From assembly GCA_029552945.1 (NCBI GenBank), contig JAKPDD010000032.1, positions 1 to 64,000 on the forward strand: a DNA stretch of 64,000 bases. Reading direction: 5' to 3'. Each line of letters opens with the position of its first letter. Within the stretch, counting starts at the first letter, position 1. The notes below the pieces were generated by a model. That model saw only the letters and a list, made by a program, of their open reading frames with translations. It did not search any database and was not told the DNA's origin. Position numbers and translations under genes: made by a program. Below are positions 50,585 through 60,738 of the stretch, one piece after another. This DNA comes from Spirochaetota bacterium. Lineage in GTDB: Bacteria > Spirochaetota > GWB1-36-13 > JAKPDD01.

Positions 50585-53230
50585 TTGAAAATAATAGATA
50601 CATTAGGACTTATTTATAAAGCATATTACGCACTCATTAATAATAAACTTATAACAAGTTATGGTTTCCCAACATACTGTATATTTGGTTTTTTTCAGAC
50701 ACTTTTCAAATTTATTGAAGGAGATAAAGACAAATTTATATTGGTATTTGAATCAACAACCCCAACTTTTAGAAAAGATTTATATCAACCCTATAAAGCA
50801 AATAGACCACCAGTCCCCGATGAATTAAAAGCTCAGATAAACTATTTAATAGAAATAATAAACAACTCAAATATTCCTATGATATATAAAGATGGTTATG
50901 AGGCTGATGATGTAATAGGATCTATTGCAAAAAAAATAGCTAACAATGAAAATGTTTATATATTAACTTCAGATAAAGACCTTTTACAACTTGTTGATAA
51001 AAATATATCTATATTAAAACCACAAAAAAATATCACAGATATAAAAAAAATAGGAGTTGAAGAGGTTTATCAAGAAATTGGGGTATATCCTAACCAGATT
51101 CCAGACTACCTGGGTTTAATAGGTGATTCATCTGATAATATACCAGGAGTAAAAGGTATAGGTCCAAAAACAGCAGTTGCACTTCTGCAAGAATATAAAA
51201 CAATCGAAAATATATATGAAAATATTGATAAAATAGATAAAAATATATCTAAAAAACTAATAGAAGATAGAGAAAACGCTTTTCTAAGTAAAAAACTTGC
51301 TACAATAATTACAGACCTGGAAATAGATATAGAAAATTATACATCAAATGATATAGACACAGAAAAACTTTTGGATTATTTTAAAAAACTTGAGTTCAAA
51401 AAGTTTACTAGAGAGTTTGTTGAAAACGCATTTGGTATTCAATCTAAAAAAGTTTTATCAATAATTGAACCCTCAAGATATCATCTTATAAATACTATAG
51501 AAGAACTTAAAATTTTAAAAAATAAAATTTTAGAAAAAAAATTTTGTTGCATAGATACTGAAACAACCACATTAAACATATTAGAAGCAAAGATGATAGG
51601 AATATCGTTTTCAGTTGAAGAAAAAGAAGCATATTACATAAGTTTTACAGGGGAAAAAAGTATAAAGAAAGATGATTTTATAAGAGAGTTTAAAGAAATA
51701 ATAGAATCAGAGGAGATAAAAAAGATTGGACAAAATATAAAGTATGATTATCACGTTTTAAGAAATGATGGTTTAATACTGAAAGGAATATATTTTGACA
51801 CAATGATTGCAGCACATCTACTGGAACCAGATGAAAGAACATACAATATGGATATTCTTGCTGAAAAATATCTTAACTATAAAACAATAAAATATAATGA
51901 TATAGTGGAAAAAGATAAAACACTCCTTTCACTTGATGTTGGAAAAGTTAAGGACTACTCTTGTGAAGATGCTGATATAACCTTAAGGCTCTACAATATT
52001 TTTAAAAACAAAATAAAAGAGGAGAATCTTGAATATATATTTTATAATATTGAAATGAAATTATTACCAATATTAGCTGAGATGGAGCAAACTGGAATTA
52101 AGATTGACAAGAATATAATAAATAACCTTGAAAAAGAGATTGTAAAAGAAATAAGAGATATTACAGAAAAAATATATAGTGAAGCTGGAACACAGTTTAA
52201 CATAAACTCACCAAAACAGTTATCAGAAATTTTATACAAAAAATTAAACATATCAACAAAAGGAATAAAAAAAAGAACTACTGGTTTTGCAACAGATGAA
52301 AGGAACCTAAAAAAACTTAAAGAAAACAAAATAGTATCATTAATTTTAGAATATAGATCTTTAAATAAATACCTTAATACCTATTTAATCCCACTTTCAG
52401 ATTATCTAATAAAAGATAAAATACATACAAACTTCAGTCAGGTGGGAACAGCAACAGGAAGACTATCCTCAAGTTCACCAAATTTACAAAATATACCTAT
52501 TAAAGACCCAATAGGAAGGAAAATAAGAAATAGTTTCATAGCTGAAAATAGTAATCTATTAATAAGTGCTGACTATTCCCAGATAGAACTAAGACTTATG
52601 GCTGCATTCTCTAAAGATAAAATATTAACAGAATCATTTAATAAAGATATAGATATACATAAAGTAACAGCAAGTCTAATTTTTAATATGGATTACAAGG
52701 ATATTGCAGAAGAACAGAGAAGAATAGCAAAAACAATAAACTTCGGAATAATATATGGCATGGGTCAGTATAAATTAGCAGATGAACTTGAAATTACACC
52801 AGCAGAAGCAAAGGTTTTTATAGACTCCTATTTTAACATATTTAAAGGAGTAAAAGAATATATAGAAACAGTTAAAGAAGAGGCTTTAAGAAAAGGTTAT
52901 GTTGAAACAATTTTTGGAAGAAAAAGATTTTTAAATAAGATAAAAGATATAAGAAAAGATGAAATGGAAAGAATAGCAGTTAATACAATAATCCAGGGAA
53001 GTAATGCTGACATTATAAAAATAGGAATGATAAAAATAAACGATATACTACAAGAATATGATGCTAAAATGGTTTTACAAATCCATGATGAATTATTGTT
53101 TGAAGTAAAGGAAGAGAAAGCAGAAGAGTTAAGTAAAATCATTAAAGAGATAATGGAGAATATAGTTAAAATAGAAATACCATTAAAGGTTAACATTGCA
53201 ATAGGTAAATCATGGGGTGAACTAAAATGA
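50585..53230 (+). CDS. polA: DNA polymerase I
   Basis: 5'-exo YKANRPPVPDELKAQ, GVKGIGPKTA; DEDDy exo CIDTETT..; Pol A SADYSQIELRLMA, RRIAKTINFGIIYGM, QIHDELLFE; TTG start at 50585 after aaaaggaga. Confidence 0.97.
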   Translation: MKIIDTLGLIYKAYYALINNKLITSYGFPTYCIFGFFQTLFKFIEGDKDKFILVFESTTPTFRKDLYQPYKANRPPVPDELKAQINYLIEIINNSNIPMIYKDGYEADDVIGSIAKKIANNENVYILTSDKDLLQLVDKNISILKPQKNITDIKKIGVEEVYQEIGVYPNQIPDYLGLIGDSSDNIPGVKGIGPKTAVALLQEYKTIENIYENIDKIDKNISKKLIEDRENAFLSKKLATIITDLEIDIENYTSNDIDTEKLLDYFKKLEFKKFTREFVENAFGIQSKKVLSIIEPSRYHLINTIEELKILKNKILEKKFCCIDTETTTLNILEAKMIGISFSVEEKEAYYISFTGEKSIKKDDFIREFKEIIESEEIKKIGQNIKYDYHVLRNDGLILKGIYFDTMIAAHLLEPDERTYNMDILAEKYLNYKTIKYNDIVEKDKTLLSLDVGKVKDYSCEDADITLRLYNIFKNKIKEENLEYIFYNIEMKLLPILAEMEQTGIKIDKNIINNLEKEIVKEIRDITEKIYSEAGTQFNINSPKQLSEILYKKLNISTKGIKKRTTGFATDERNLKKLKENKIVSLILEYRSLNKYLNTYLIPLSDYLIKDKIHTNFSQVGTATGRLSSSSPNLQNIPIKDPIGRKIRNSFIAENSNLLISADYSQIELRLMAAFSKDKILTESFNKDIDIHKVTASLIFNMDYKDIAEEQRRIAKTINFGIIYGMGQYKLADELEITPAEAKVFIDSYFNIFKGVKEYIETVKEEALRKGYVETIFGRKRFLNKIKDIRKDEMERIAVNTIIQGSNADIIKIGMIKINDILQEYDAKMVLQIHDELLFEVKEEKAEELSKIIKEIMENIVKIEIPLKVNIAIGKSWGELK

Positions 53231-54609
53231 AACTAAAAAAAGGATTAAATAAGCTAAAATCTATTTTTGGATCAAGATTCATAACTGATGAAGACATCTT
53301 AGTCTCATATATTAATGATGAAAGTTCTATAAAATCAGAGGTAAGTCCTATAGGTGTTATACAACCACTTACAACAGAAGAGGTCTCTTCAATAGCAAAA
53401 ATATGTTATAAATATGATATCCCCTACATTATAAGAGGAGCAGGAACAGGAAAAAGTGGTGGGGCAGTTCCTACAAAAAGATCAATAATAGTCTCCTTAA
53501 CAAGGATGGATAAATTAAGAATAATAAAAGAGGATATGATAGCATATGCTCAACCAGGAGTAATTGTGTTTAATTTACAAAAAGAAGCTGAAAAATATGG
53601 CTTATTTTATCCTGTTGACCCGGCAAGCCTTGACATCTCAACAATAGGAGGTAATATAGCAGAAAACTCTGGAGGGCCAAGGGCTTTCAAGTATGGAGTA
53701 ACTAGAGACTACATACTTGGACTTGATGTAGTATTACCAGATGGTACTATAACCAGACTTGGGGGTATAACAAGAAAAAACGTAACAGGATATTCATTAA
53801 AAGACTTAATTATATCTTCTGAAGGGACTTTAGCTACTATAACAGGTGCTTATATCAAATTATTACCATATCCAAAATACAGAATATTACTATGGGCAAT
53901 GTTCCAAAATATAGAAAAAAGTTTATCAGCTATAAATAAAATATACACATCTGGGATAACACCATCAGCAATTGAGTTCATAGAAAATAAAGCATTAAAG
54001 GCAGTTGAAGCCCTAAAAAAAGAGAGAATACCAAACTCTGATTATCCTATGCACTTACTAATAGAAGTTGATGGAACTGTTATAGAACACGTAGAAGAAG
54101 ATGCCAGGTTTATTTATAAAATAATAGAGAAAGATTGTGAAGAGATACTTATTGCACCATTTTCTTCAATACAAAAAAACATATGGGAAATAAGAAGAAT
54201 AATAAGTGAGGCTACTAAACATATAAGTTTTAATAAACTCAGTGAAGATATAACACTCCCACCATCAAAACTACCTCTCTTTTTTAAAGATCTAAGACAG
54301 ATAGAGATAGACAATGGTATAAATATAATATGTTATGGACATATTGGTGATGGCAATATCCATGTAAATATATTAAATACTAAAGACGAAACAGGAATAA
54401 TATGGGAAGGGACTAAAGATAAAATATTAAAAACTATTTTTGAAAAGGCTATTGAATATAATGGAGTACTCTCAGGTGAGCATGGTATAGGACTTACAAA
54501 AAAGAAATACTTTATAAAATACGAACCAAAAATCAATATAGAACTCCATAAAAAAATTAAAAAAATATTTGACCCTAAAAATCTTTTAAACCCTGATAAA
54601 ATATGGTAG
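53227..54609 (+). CDS. FAD-linked oxidase (GlcD / D-lactate dehydrogenase family)
   Basis: IIRGAGTGKSGGAVPTKRSIIVSLTRMDK, GGNIAENSGGPRAFKYGVTRDYILGL, GHIGDGNIHVN, GEHGIG. Confidence 0.94.
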   Translation: MKLKKGLNKLKSIFGSRFITDEDILVSYINDESSIKSEVSPIGVIQPLTTEEVSSIAKICYKYDIPYIIRGAGTGKSGGAVPTKRSIIVSLTRMDKLRIIKEDMIAYAQPGVIVFNLQKEAEKYGLFYPVDPASLDISTIGGNIAENSGGPRAFKYGVTRDYILGLDVVLPDGTITRLGGITRKNVTGYSLKDLIISSEGTLATITGAYIKLLPYPKYRILLWAMFQNIEKSLSAINKIYTSGITPSAIEFIENKALKAVEALKKERIPNSDYPMHLLIEVDGTVIEHVEEDARFIYKIIEKDCEEILIAPFSSIQKNIWEIRRIISEATKHISFNKLSEDITLPPSKLPLFFKDLRQIEIDNGINIICYGHIGDGNIHVNILNTKDETGIIWEGTKDKILKTIFEKAIEYNGVLSGEHGIGLTKKKYFIKYEPKINIELHKKIKKIFDPKNLLNPDKIW

Positions 54610-55214
54610 ATTATTTTAAAATTTTAAACATAGAATATACAGAAGATGAAAATTTAATAAAAAAAGCTTTTTATAAAAGGGTTAAAGAACTCCATCCTGA
54701 TACAGGGCAATATGATTCATCAGAGTTTAATCTTCTTATTGAAGCATATAAAACTCTTTCTGATAAAAAGAAAAGAGATGAATATATAAGAACTGTTATA
54801 AAAGAGAAAACAAAAAATAATCTAAAAAAAATAGAAAAAAATAGAATAATATTCCCAAATAACCTTGGCAATATAGTAAAGAAAGTAAAAATATTTGATA
54901 GAAAAAGATATAAGGATGCAAAAAAAGATTTCAATGTTGATCTTTATGTTCTGATCTCAAAAAAAGAGATTAATTATAACTTTTATCTAGAGATAGACCT
55001 GCCAGCAAGAATAATTTGCCCTAAATGTTTTGGTAATAATATATACTGTGACCTTTGTAGTGGTATAAAAAGCATAATAAGATCATTTAAATATAAAGTA
55101 ATACTAAAACCACCCTTTAAAAATATGGGCAAAATAGAAATACCAATAAATAAAAAGATTAAAGGTGGTGAGTTTCTGGTTAAAAAGATTGAGATTGGAA
55201 TTTTGTTATTCTAA
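54603..55214 (+). CDS. J-domain protein with single CxxC..CxxC zinc motif (truncated DnaJ-like)
   Basis: DYFKILNIEYTEDENLIKKAFYKRVKELHPDTG..FNLLIEAYKTLSDKKKRDEY; CPKCFGNNIYCDLCSG. Confidence 0.88.
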   Translation: MVDYFKILNIEYTEDENLIKKAFYKRVKELHPDTGQYDSSEFNLLIEAYKTLSDKKKRDEYIRTVIKEKTKNNLKKIEKNRIIFPNNLGNIVKKVKIFDRKRYKDAKKDFNVDLYVLISKKEINYNFYLEIDLPARIICPKCFGNNIYCDLCSGIKSIIRSFKYKVILKPPFKNMGKIEIPINKKIKGGEFLVKKIEIGILLF

Positions 55215-55261
55215 TATTAAATTTCTATAAGTATTAACTTTTTATCTTAAGGATAGAGATA

Positions 55262-56158
55262 ATGAAATTTTCTAATTTATTAGTAGATGATTTGATATTC
55301 ATAAATCAACAATTCACTGATATAGATGAATTGTATCAGTATATCACAAAAAAATTATCCCAAATAATAAAAATAGACCAGCAAAAAATAAAAAATGCTA
55401 TAAAAGAGAGGGATAAATTAGGTTTCCCTGGTTTTGATTACGGGTTTGCAATACCACACGGAAGATTGCCAGAATATAACGACCTTTTAATAGCTATAGT
55501 AAAACTTAGTAAACCTATAACAGTCAATGAAAAAACTTATGACTTTTTTTTCATAATAATAACAAACACCCAAGGTTCAAATATCTATCTTAAAACACTA
55601 TCAACAATAGTAAGTTTTATAAAAAATTATAATAAAGAACTTAAGTCTATATCTGAAAAAAATGAACTAATAGAGTTTATAAAGTCAAAGGATGTTAAAA
55701 TAACTGAACCTCTAAAAGTATCTGAAATAATGGATAAAAACTTTGATAGTGTAAGGCTTGATTCATCAATATCTGAAACACTTGATATAATGAAAAAACA
55801 TAATAAAGACTTTTTACCAGTAGTTGATAATGATGGTAAATACAAAGGGAAAATAAGCGTAATAGATATATTAAAACTTGCTTATCCCCCATATGTATTA
55901 TCAATGACAAACTTATCGTTTCTGTCTGATTATAGAGCATATGAAGACTTTGAGAAAAAAGAAGCAACAACAAAAGTAAAAGACCTTTATGTAGAATCAA
56001 GTAAAGGGGATATAATATTTGAAGACACTTCAATTATAGAATTAGGTTTCATAATAGTCAAAAACAATTTAAGAAAAGTATTTGTAGTTAATAAAGAAAA
56101 TAAAATAGTAGGTGTAGTCGACCCAAAAACACTTCTTGATACTATTTTGAGGACTTAG
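55262..56158 (+). CDS. PTS EIIA(Ntr/Fru)-like domain fused to CBS-domain pair
   Basis: GFPGFDYGFAIPHGRLPEYNDLLIAIVKL; CBS IMDKNFDSVRLDSSISETLDIMKKHNKDFLPVVD. Confidence 0.88.
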   Translation: MKFSNLLVDDLIFINQQFTDIDELYQYITKKLSQIIKIDQQKIKNAIKERDKLGFPGFDYGFAIPHGRLPEYNDLLIAIVKLSKPITVNEKTYDFFFIIITNTQGSNIYLKTLSTIVSFIKNYNKELKSISEKNELIEFIKSKDVKITEPLKVSEIMDKNFDSVRLDSSISETLDIMKKHNKDFLPVVDNDGKYKGKISVIDILKLAYPPYVLSMTNLSFLSDYRAYEDFEKKEATTKVKDLYVESSKGDIIFEDTSIIELGFIIVKNNLRKVFVVNKENKIVGVVDPKTLLDTILRT

Positions 56159-56195
56159 AAATATTAGACTTTTATTTTTAAAAGAGGTTTTAAAA

Positions 56196-57470
56196 ATGAG
56201 TTCAATGACATTAGCAATAATAATATTCATTTTAGGTTATATACTTATAGCATCAGAAAAACTACCAAAAACCTTCGTAGCACTACTTGCAGGTTTTTTT
56301 ATGATAATCCTACATATTGAAAGTGAAGAAAAAGCATTTTCTCATCATATAGACTTCAATGTAATATTTCTTCTTATGGGAATGATGTTTTTAGTAAAAG
56401 TTATCCAACAAACTGGATTATTTGAATACCTTGCTATAAAACTATCAAAAATGGTAAATGCCAATCCTTTTAAAATAATGGTAGTCCTCTTCTTACTTAC
56501 AGCGGTTGTTTCAGCTTTTCTTGATAATGTAACTACAGTACTTTTAATATCACCTATATCAATACTTATTGCAAATGAAATGAATATAAGCCCAATGCCA
56601 TTTTTAATAACTCAAATATTAGGTTCAAATATTGGCGGTACTGCCACTCTGATTGGTGATCCACCAAACATATTAATAGGAAGTGCAGCAAACCTATCTT
56701 TTATGGATTTTTTGAAAAACCTAACACCTGTAATATTAATACAGTTAGGTGTTTTAAGTATTATATTCTATTTTGTATTCAGAAAAGATATGAAAGTTTC
56801 AAATACAGACAGAGCAAGAATAATGTCTTTTAATGAGAAAAGCATGTTAAGAGATAAACCCTTAATGATCAAGTCACTGTTAATATTTTCTCTTGTTATA
56901 ATTGGGTTATTACTACACAGTGTTTTACACCTCGAGGCATCTATTGTAGCATTCAGCGGGGCTATACTATTACTTGTAATATCTAAAATAGAGCCAGAAG
57001 AAGCATTTAAAGATATTGAATGGACAACTCTATTCTTTTTCATAGGATTATTTATAATGGTTGGTGGTCTCATAGAATCTGGAGCAATAAAAAGGTTAAG
57101 TGAAGAGGTTATTAAAATAACAGGAGGAGACATAAAAAAGACCTCAACCATAATACTATGGTTCTCAGGAATTGCATCAGGTCTTATAGATAATATCCCT
57201 TATGTAGCAACTATTATACCACTTATAAAAGAACTTGCTATAACTATGGGAGACAAAGCTATTCTACCAATATGGTGGGCACTATCATTAGGTGCATGCC
57301 TTGGTGGTAACTTAACAATAATTGGAGCATCTGCAAATGTTGTTGTTGCTGGTATTGCTAAAAAAAATGGTTATCCTATAACATTTTGGGAATTTTTAAA
57401 GTATGGAGTACCTTTATCTTTATTAACAATTTTAATCTCATACCTATATATTCTTATAGTTTATTTTTAA
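56196..57470 (+). CDS. ArsB/NhaD/SLC13-superfamily ion transporter
   Basis: Multi-TM; SAFLDNVTTVLLISP, GSNIGGTATLIGDPPNILIGSAA, SGLIDNIPYVATIIP. Confidence 0.92.
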   Translation: MSSMTLAIIIFILGYILIASEKLPKTFVALLAGFFMIILHIESEEKAFSHHIDFNVIFLLMGMMFLVKVIQQTGLFEYLAIKLSKMVNANPFKIMVVLFLLTAVVSAFLDNVTTVLLISPISILIANEMNISPMPFLITQILGSNIGGTATLIGDPPNILIGSAANLSFMDFLKNLTPVILIQLGVLSIIFYFVFRKDMKVSNTDRARIMSFNEKSMLRDKPLMIKSLLIFSLVIIGLLLHSVLHLEASIVAFSGAILLLVISKIEPEEAFKDIEWTTLFFFIGLFIMVGGLIESGAIKRLSEEVIKITGGDIKKTSTIILWFSGIASGLIDNIPYVATIIPLIKELAITMGDKAILPIWWALSLGACLGGNLTIIGASANVVVAGIAKKNGYPITFWEFLKYGVPLSLLTILISYLYILIVYF

Positions 57471-57502
57471 TCTTAAATTCTAATCTAATAAGATATAATA
57501 AG

Positions 57503-57524
57503 CCCCCATTGAATAATATGGGGG
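57503..57524. terminator. Hairpin between convergent transporter and fliA genes
   Basis: cccccat-tgaataat-atggggg inverted repeat. Confidence 0.55.
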
Positions 57525-57563
57525 AATTAATTTAAAATAAATAAAACACGAAATAAATACTTT

Positions 57564-58391
57564 TTATTTATAAATCTTATTCTGACTATCTTTCATTTGA
57601 TTTTTTATTTTTTTCATTTTAATCTTAATCTTAAAAAGTGTTTTACTGTGTATCTGAGATACCCTTGACTCTGTTACATCAAGAGCTTCCGCTATCTCTT
57701 TTAATGTAAGGTCTTCATAATAATAAAGTATCAAGACCTGTTTTTCTTTTTCTGGCAATTCCTCAATTATTTTACTTATAATTTCCTCAAGTTCTTTTCT
57801 TTCAGTAAGTTTATCTGGAGTAAGATTATCACCTGCTTCTATTGTATTTATTAAAGCCATTTTCTCATTTTCAGGTGAAACAGAAACTGGTGGTTCATAA
57901 AAAGATTTTATAGTAGTCATACTTAAATTCATATATAATTTCTGGAGGTCTTTAGGTGCAATACCCAATGCTTCTGATATTTCCTCATCTGTGGGATATC
58001 TATTAAGCTTTTCCTCTAGTTCTATTATAACTCTTTCAAGCTCTTTTCCTTTCTGCCTTATTGTCCTGGGTACCCAATCTTTAGCTCTAAGCTCATCAAA
58101 TATAGAACCATTTATTCTTGTAAGGGCATAGGTCTTAAACTTAGTATTTTTACTAAGATCAAACTTATCTATTGCATCCAATAAGCCTAAAAAACCATAA
58201 CCTACCAAATCATCAAACTCTATACTTTTAGGCATTCCTATAGCAATCTTACCAGCAGCATATTTTACAAGTGGGGCATATTTTATTATAAGTGTTTCTC
58301 TTGCTTTTGGATCTCCGTTTTTTTTATATCTTTTCCATAATTCTAGTTCTTCCTCTTCTGAGATATTTATAAATTCATTATTAAATTCCAA
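57564..58391 (-). CDS. fliA: FliA/WhiG family RNA polymerase sigma factor (sigma28)
   Basis: LIIKYAPLVKYAAGKIAIGMPKSIEFDDLVGYGFLGLLDAIDKFD, DWVPRTIRQKGKELE, C-terminal HTH LTLKEIAEALDVTESRVSQIHSKTL. Confidence 0.95.
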   Translation of the reverse strand: MEFNNEFINISEEEELELWKRYKKNGDPKARETLIIKYAPLVKYAAGKIAIGMPKSIEFDDLVGYGFLGLLDAIDKFDLSKNTKFKTYALTRINGSIFDELRAKDWVPRTIRQKGKELERVIIELEEKLNRYPTDEEISEALGIAPKDLQKLYMNLSMTTIKSFYEPPVSVSPENEKMALINTIEAGDNLTPDKLTERKELEEIISKIIEELPEKEKQVLILYYYEDLTLKEIAEALDVTESRVSQIHSKTLFKIKIKMKKIKNQMKDSQNKIYK

Positions 58392-58407
58392 ATAAGTCCC
58401 CTCTTAT

Positions 58408-59427
58408 CTATTTAAAATATAACAATAATAAAATTACTAAAATAATAATAAAAATCAATTTTAAAAAAGATGAATAATTGATTTTTAATGCATCCTGCTT
58501 TGTTTCCTTACTATTCATCTCATCATATTCTGAAAATGTTTTAAGAAGTACTGTTTTAGATACTAAAGCCTCGCCTGATATACCAGGTGCAAACTTTATA
58601 TTAAGTCTTACAGTATCTTCATCTACTATAGAATATGATTCAACCTTCCCTATTAGCCCCACATTATCTTTTTGTAAAAGTTCACCTATATAATTTGCTG
58701 CCTCTCTTTCATCTTTAAGCTCAAAGACAACTCTGTCATTAACAGTTAAATCACTCACATTTTTACCATTTATAGGGTCAAGGACTGGAACCACTTTAAT
58801 CGTAAAAATCTCATCTTCCTTTTTTTCTTCTTTCTTCACATCCTCTTTTTCTTCCCTATATGAAGACTCAAGTGGTTTGAAAAAAACAAAGGGATCTATA
58901 AACTCTATACTTGTGTCAAGAGAAAAGTTTTTATTATAAAATACTGGGGCTAATACCTTACTCAAAAGAGTTACAACAAGTGTTTTAAACTTTGTCTCTG
59001 ATTCAGAATAGATAGGGATGATCCTTTTAAGTTCTTTTATCAAAAGATCACTTGATACTTCTTTATCAAAAAAAGCCCACATTTTGCCATCAAACTTATT
59101 GTCTGATTTATGTTGCATTATAATCTTTTTTGTCTCTTCCCAATTCATACTAAGGTTCAATGGTTGAAAGTTTTTATAAGCAAAAATCCCTTTTTCAACT
59201 ATTTTAGAATTATTAATATCATAAGCAATGTATAAAAAACCCCTTTTATCTATTATCTTTGATTCAAAATTAGCTTTTATAAGTAATATACTTTTAGACA
59301 GTGAAGATAAAATCTTTTTAATACCATCCGGGTCACCGTTAGTAAAATCATACAAAAGCTCAACTATTTCTGGTGGACAATCCATATTTGTTGATATCTC
59401 AATTATAATTTTCTCTCTATCATTCAT
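58408..59427 (-). CDS. Hypothetical tail-anchored protein in fliA operon
   Basis: Soluble region followed by C-terminal hydrophobic LKLIFIIILVILLLLYFK; 16 nt upstream of fliA. Confidence 0.7.
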   Translation of the reverse strand: MNDREKIIIEISTNMDCPPEIVELLYDFTNGDPDGIKKILSSLSKSILLIKANFESKIIDKRGFLYIAYDINNSKIVEKGIFAYKNFQPLNLSMNWEETKKIIMQHKSDNKFDGKMWAFFDKEVSSDLLIKELKRIIPIYSESETKFKTLVVTLLSKVLAPVFYNKNFSLDTSIEFIDPFVFFKPLESSYREEKEDVKKEEKKEDEIFTIKVVPVLDPINGKNVSDLTVNDRVVFELKDEREAANYIGELLQKDNVGLIGKVESYSIVDEDTVRLNIKFAPGISGEALVSKTVLLKTFSEYDEMNSKETKQDALKINYSSFLKLIFIIILVILLLLYFK

Positions 59428-59920
59428 TTTCTTTATCCTCAGACAATAATTGTCTTATTGCAGCTGCAGCCTTTTTAGGATCATATTGGATTTTTTCTCC
59501 ATTAATAACTATCTCCTTTTCAGATGAGCTTTTTTCAATTATTGTATCGTCTAATGGTGTAAACTCAATCTCTTCATCATCAACAGTGTATGTAAAACCT
59601 GAATCATCAGACTTCTCTATTTTATCAACACTTCCAGCCTCAATTTTTTCACTTTCTTCATTTCCAGGAGTTTCTACTTCTCCTTCCTCATCACTTTGAT
59701 TCTCTTCACTACTCATATCATTAGAAGCCGGAGAATTAAGGTCTATCCCCCATTTTTCAAGGATATATATCAATACAAAACCTAAAAATCCCATAAGAAT
59801 ACTAAAAAATAATAACCTCTGAAATATTTTACCTATAGGAGCCCCGCCTATTATGCCCCCTAGAATAACAATTAAAGATGTAACAACCGCAAGAAATATA
59901 GGTATGCTATATCTTTGCAT
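59420..59920 (-). CDS. Hypothetical membrane protein with acidic cytoplasmic tail, fliA operon
   Basis: Two N-terminal hydrophobic segments then Glu/Asp/Ser-rich tail; overlaps next gene by 8 nt. Confidence 0.68.
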   Translation of the reverse strand: MQRYSIPIFLAVVTSLIVILGGIIGGAPIGKIFQRLLFFSILMGFLGFVLIYILEKWGIDLNSPASNDMSSEENQSDEEGEVETPGNEESEKIEAGSVDKIEKSDDSGFTYTVDDEEIEFTPLDDTIIEKSSSEKEIVINGEKIQYDPKKAAAAIRQLLSEDKENE

Positions 59921-60020
59921 TAAGCTCCTCTTTTATTTAAGATAAACAATTAATTTTTTTATTATAAAGATCATTTTAAATTTTATTCCAAAATTTAAAA
60001 AAATATTTTTACTTATACAA

Positions 60021-60677
60021 ATGTTTGATATAAAAATAGATGAAATAAATCTTAAATCATTTTTTTTAAAACCATTCCATATAAAAATAGAAAATGGAAT
60101 AACAGGCATAATTGGAGAAAACGGAAGCGGAAAAACAACATTATTAAAAACAATTGCAGGGATCATAGACTATAAAGGAAAAATTTACTATAACAATACT
60201 GATATAAAAAAAATTAAAACAATAGAATATATTCCCCCAATAATACAGCCTCTTTTTCCTATAAAAGTCATAGACTTTTTTTTAGCATCATTGAACTCTC
60301 TGGTAATAACACCAGAAAATAGAATAAGAATATATAATATATCAAAAAATCTTGGTATAACAGACCTGTTAGAAAAAGAGATTTCAAAAATCTCGTATGG
60401 CGAAATTGTAAAAATACTGTTTGCAAAGTCAATAATAACAAAAAAAAAGATTATACTATGGGATGAACCAACATCTTTTATTGATATAAAATACAAAATA
60501 TTTTTAGCAAAAATAATAAAAAGATTTTCAAAAAAAATAAAGTTTATAATTACAAGTCATGACTTTAAATGGTTAAATAATATTATAGATAATTTTATAT
60601 TATTAAAGGATAAAAATACATATTTTTATTCAAGAAAAATAAATAAATCCGATATAAAAAAACTATTCAATATTTAA
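60021..60677 (+). CDS. Stand-alone ABC transporter ATP-binding protein
   Basis: GENGSGKTTLLKTIAG Walker A, ISYGEIVKILFAKS (variant signature), IILWDEPTSFID, H-loop TSHD. Confidence 0.85.
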   Translation: MFDIKIDEINLKSFFLKPFHIKIENGITGIIGENGSGKTTLLKTIAGIIDYKGKIYYNNTDIKKIKTIEYIPPIIQPLFPIKVIDFFLASLNSLVITPENRIRIYNISKNLGITDLLEKEISKISYGEIVKILFAKSIITKKKIILWDEPTSFIDIKYKIFLAKIIKRFSKKIKFIITSHDFKWLNNIIDNFILLKDKNTYFYSRKINKSDIKKLFNI

Positions 60678-60738
60678 AATTTTTATTTATATTTATTAAG
60701 TATATTTTTAAAGTTTAAGACAAAACAAGGAAGAAAAA

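Noticed and set aside
55695-56033. 112-aa minus-strand ORF rich in Leu/Tyr
   Set aside because: Antisense to the CBS domains; low-complexity shadow ORF.
56768-57151. 127-aa minus-strand ORF
   Set aside because: Antisense to the ion transporter gene.
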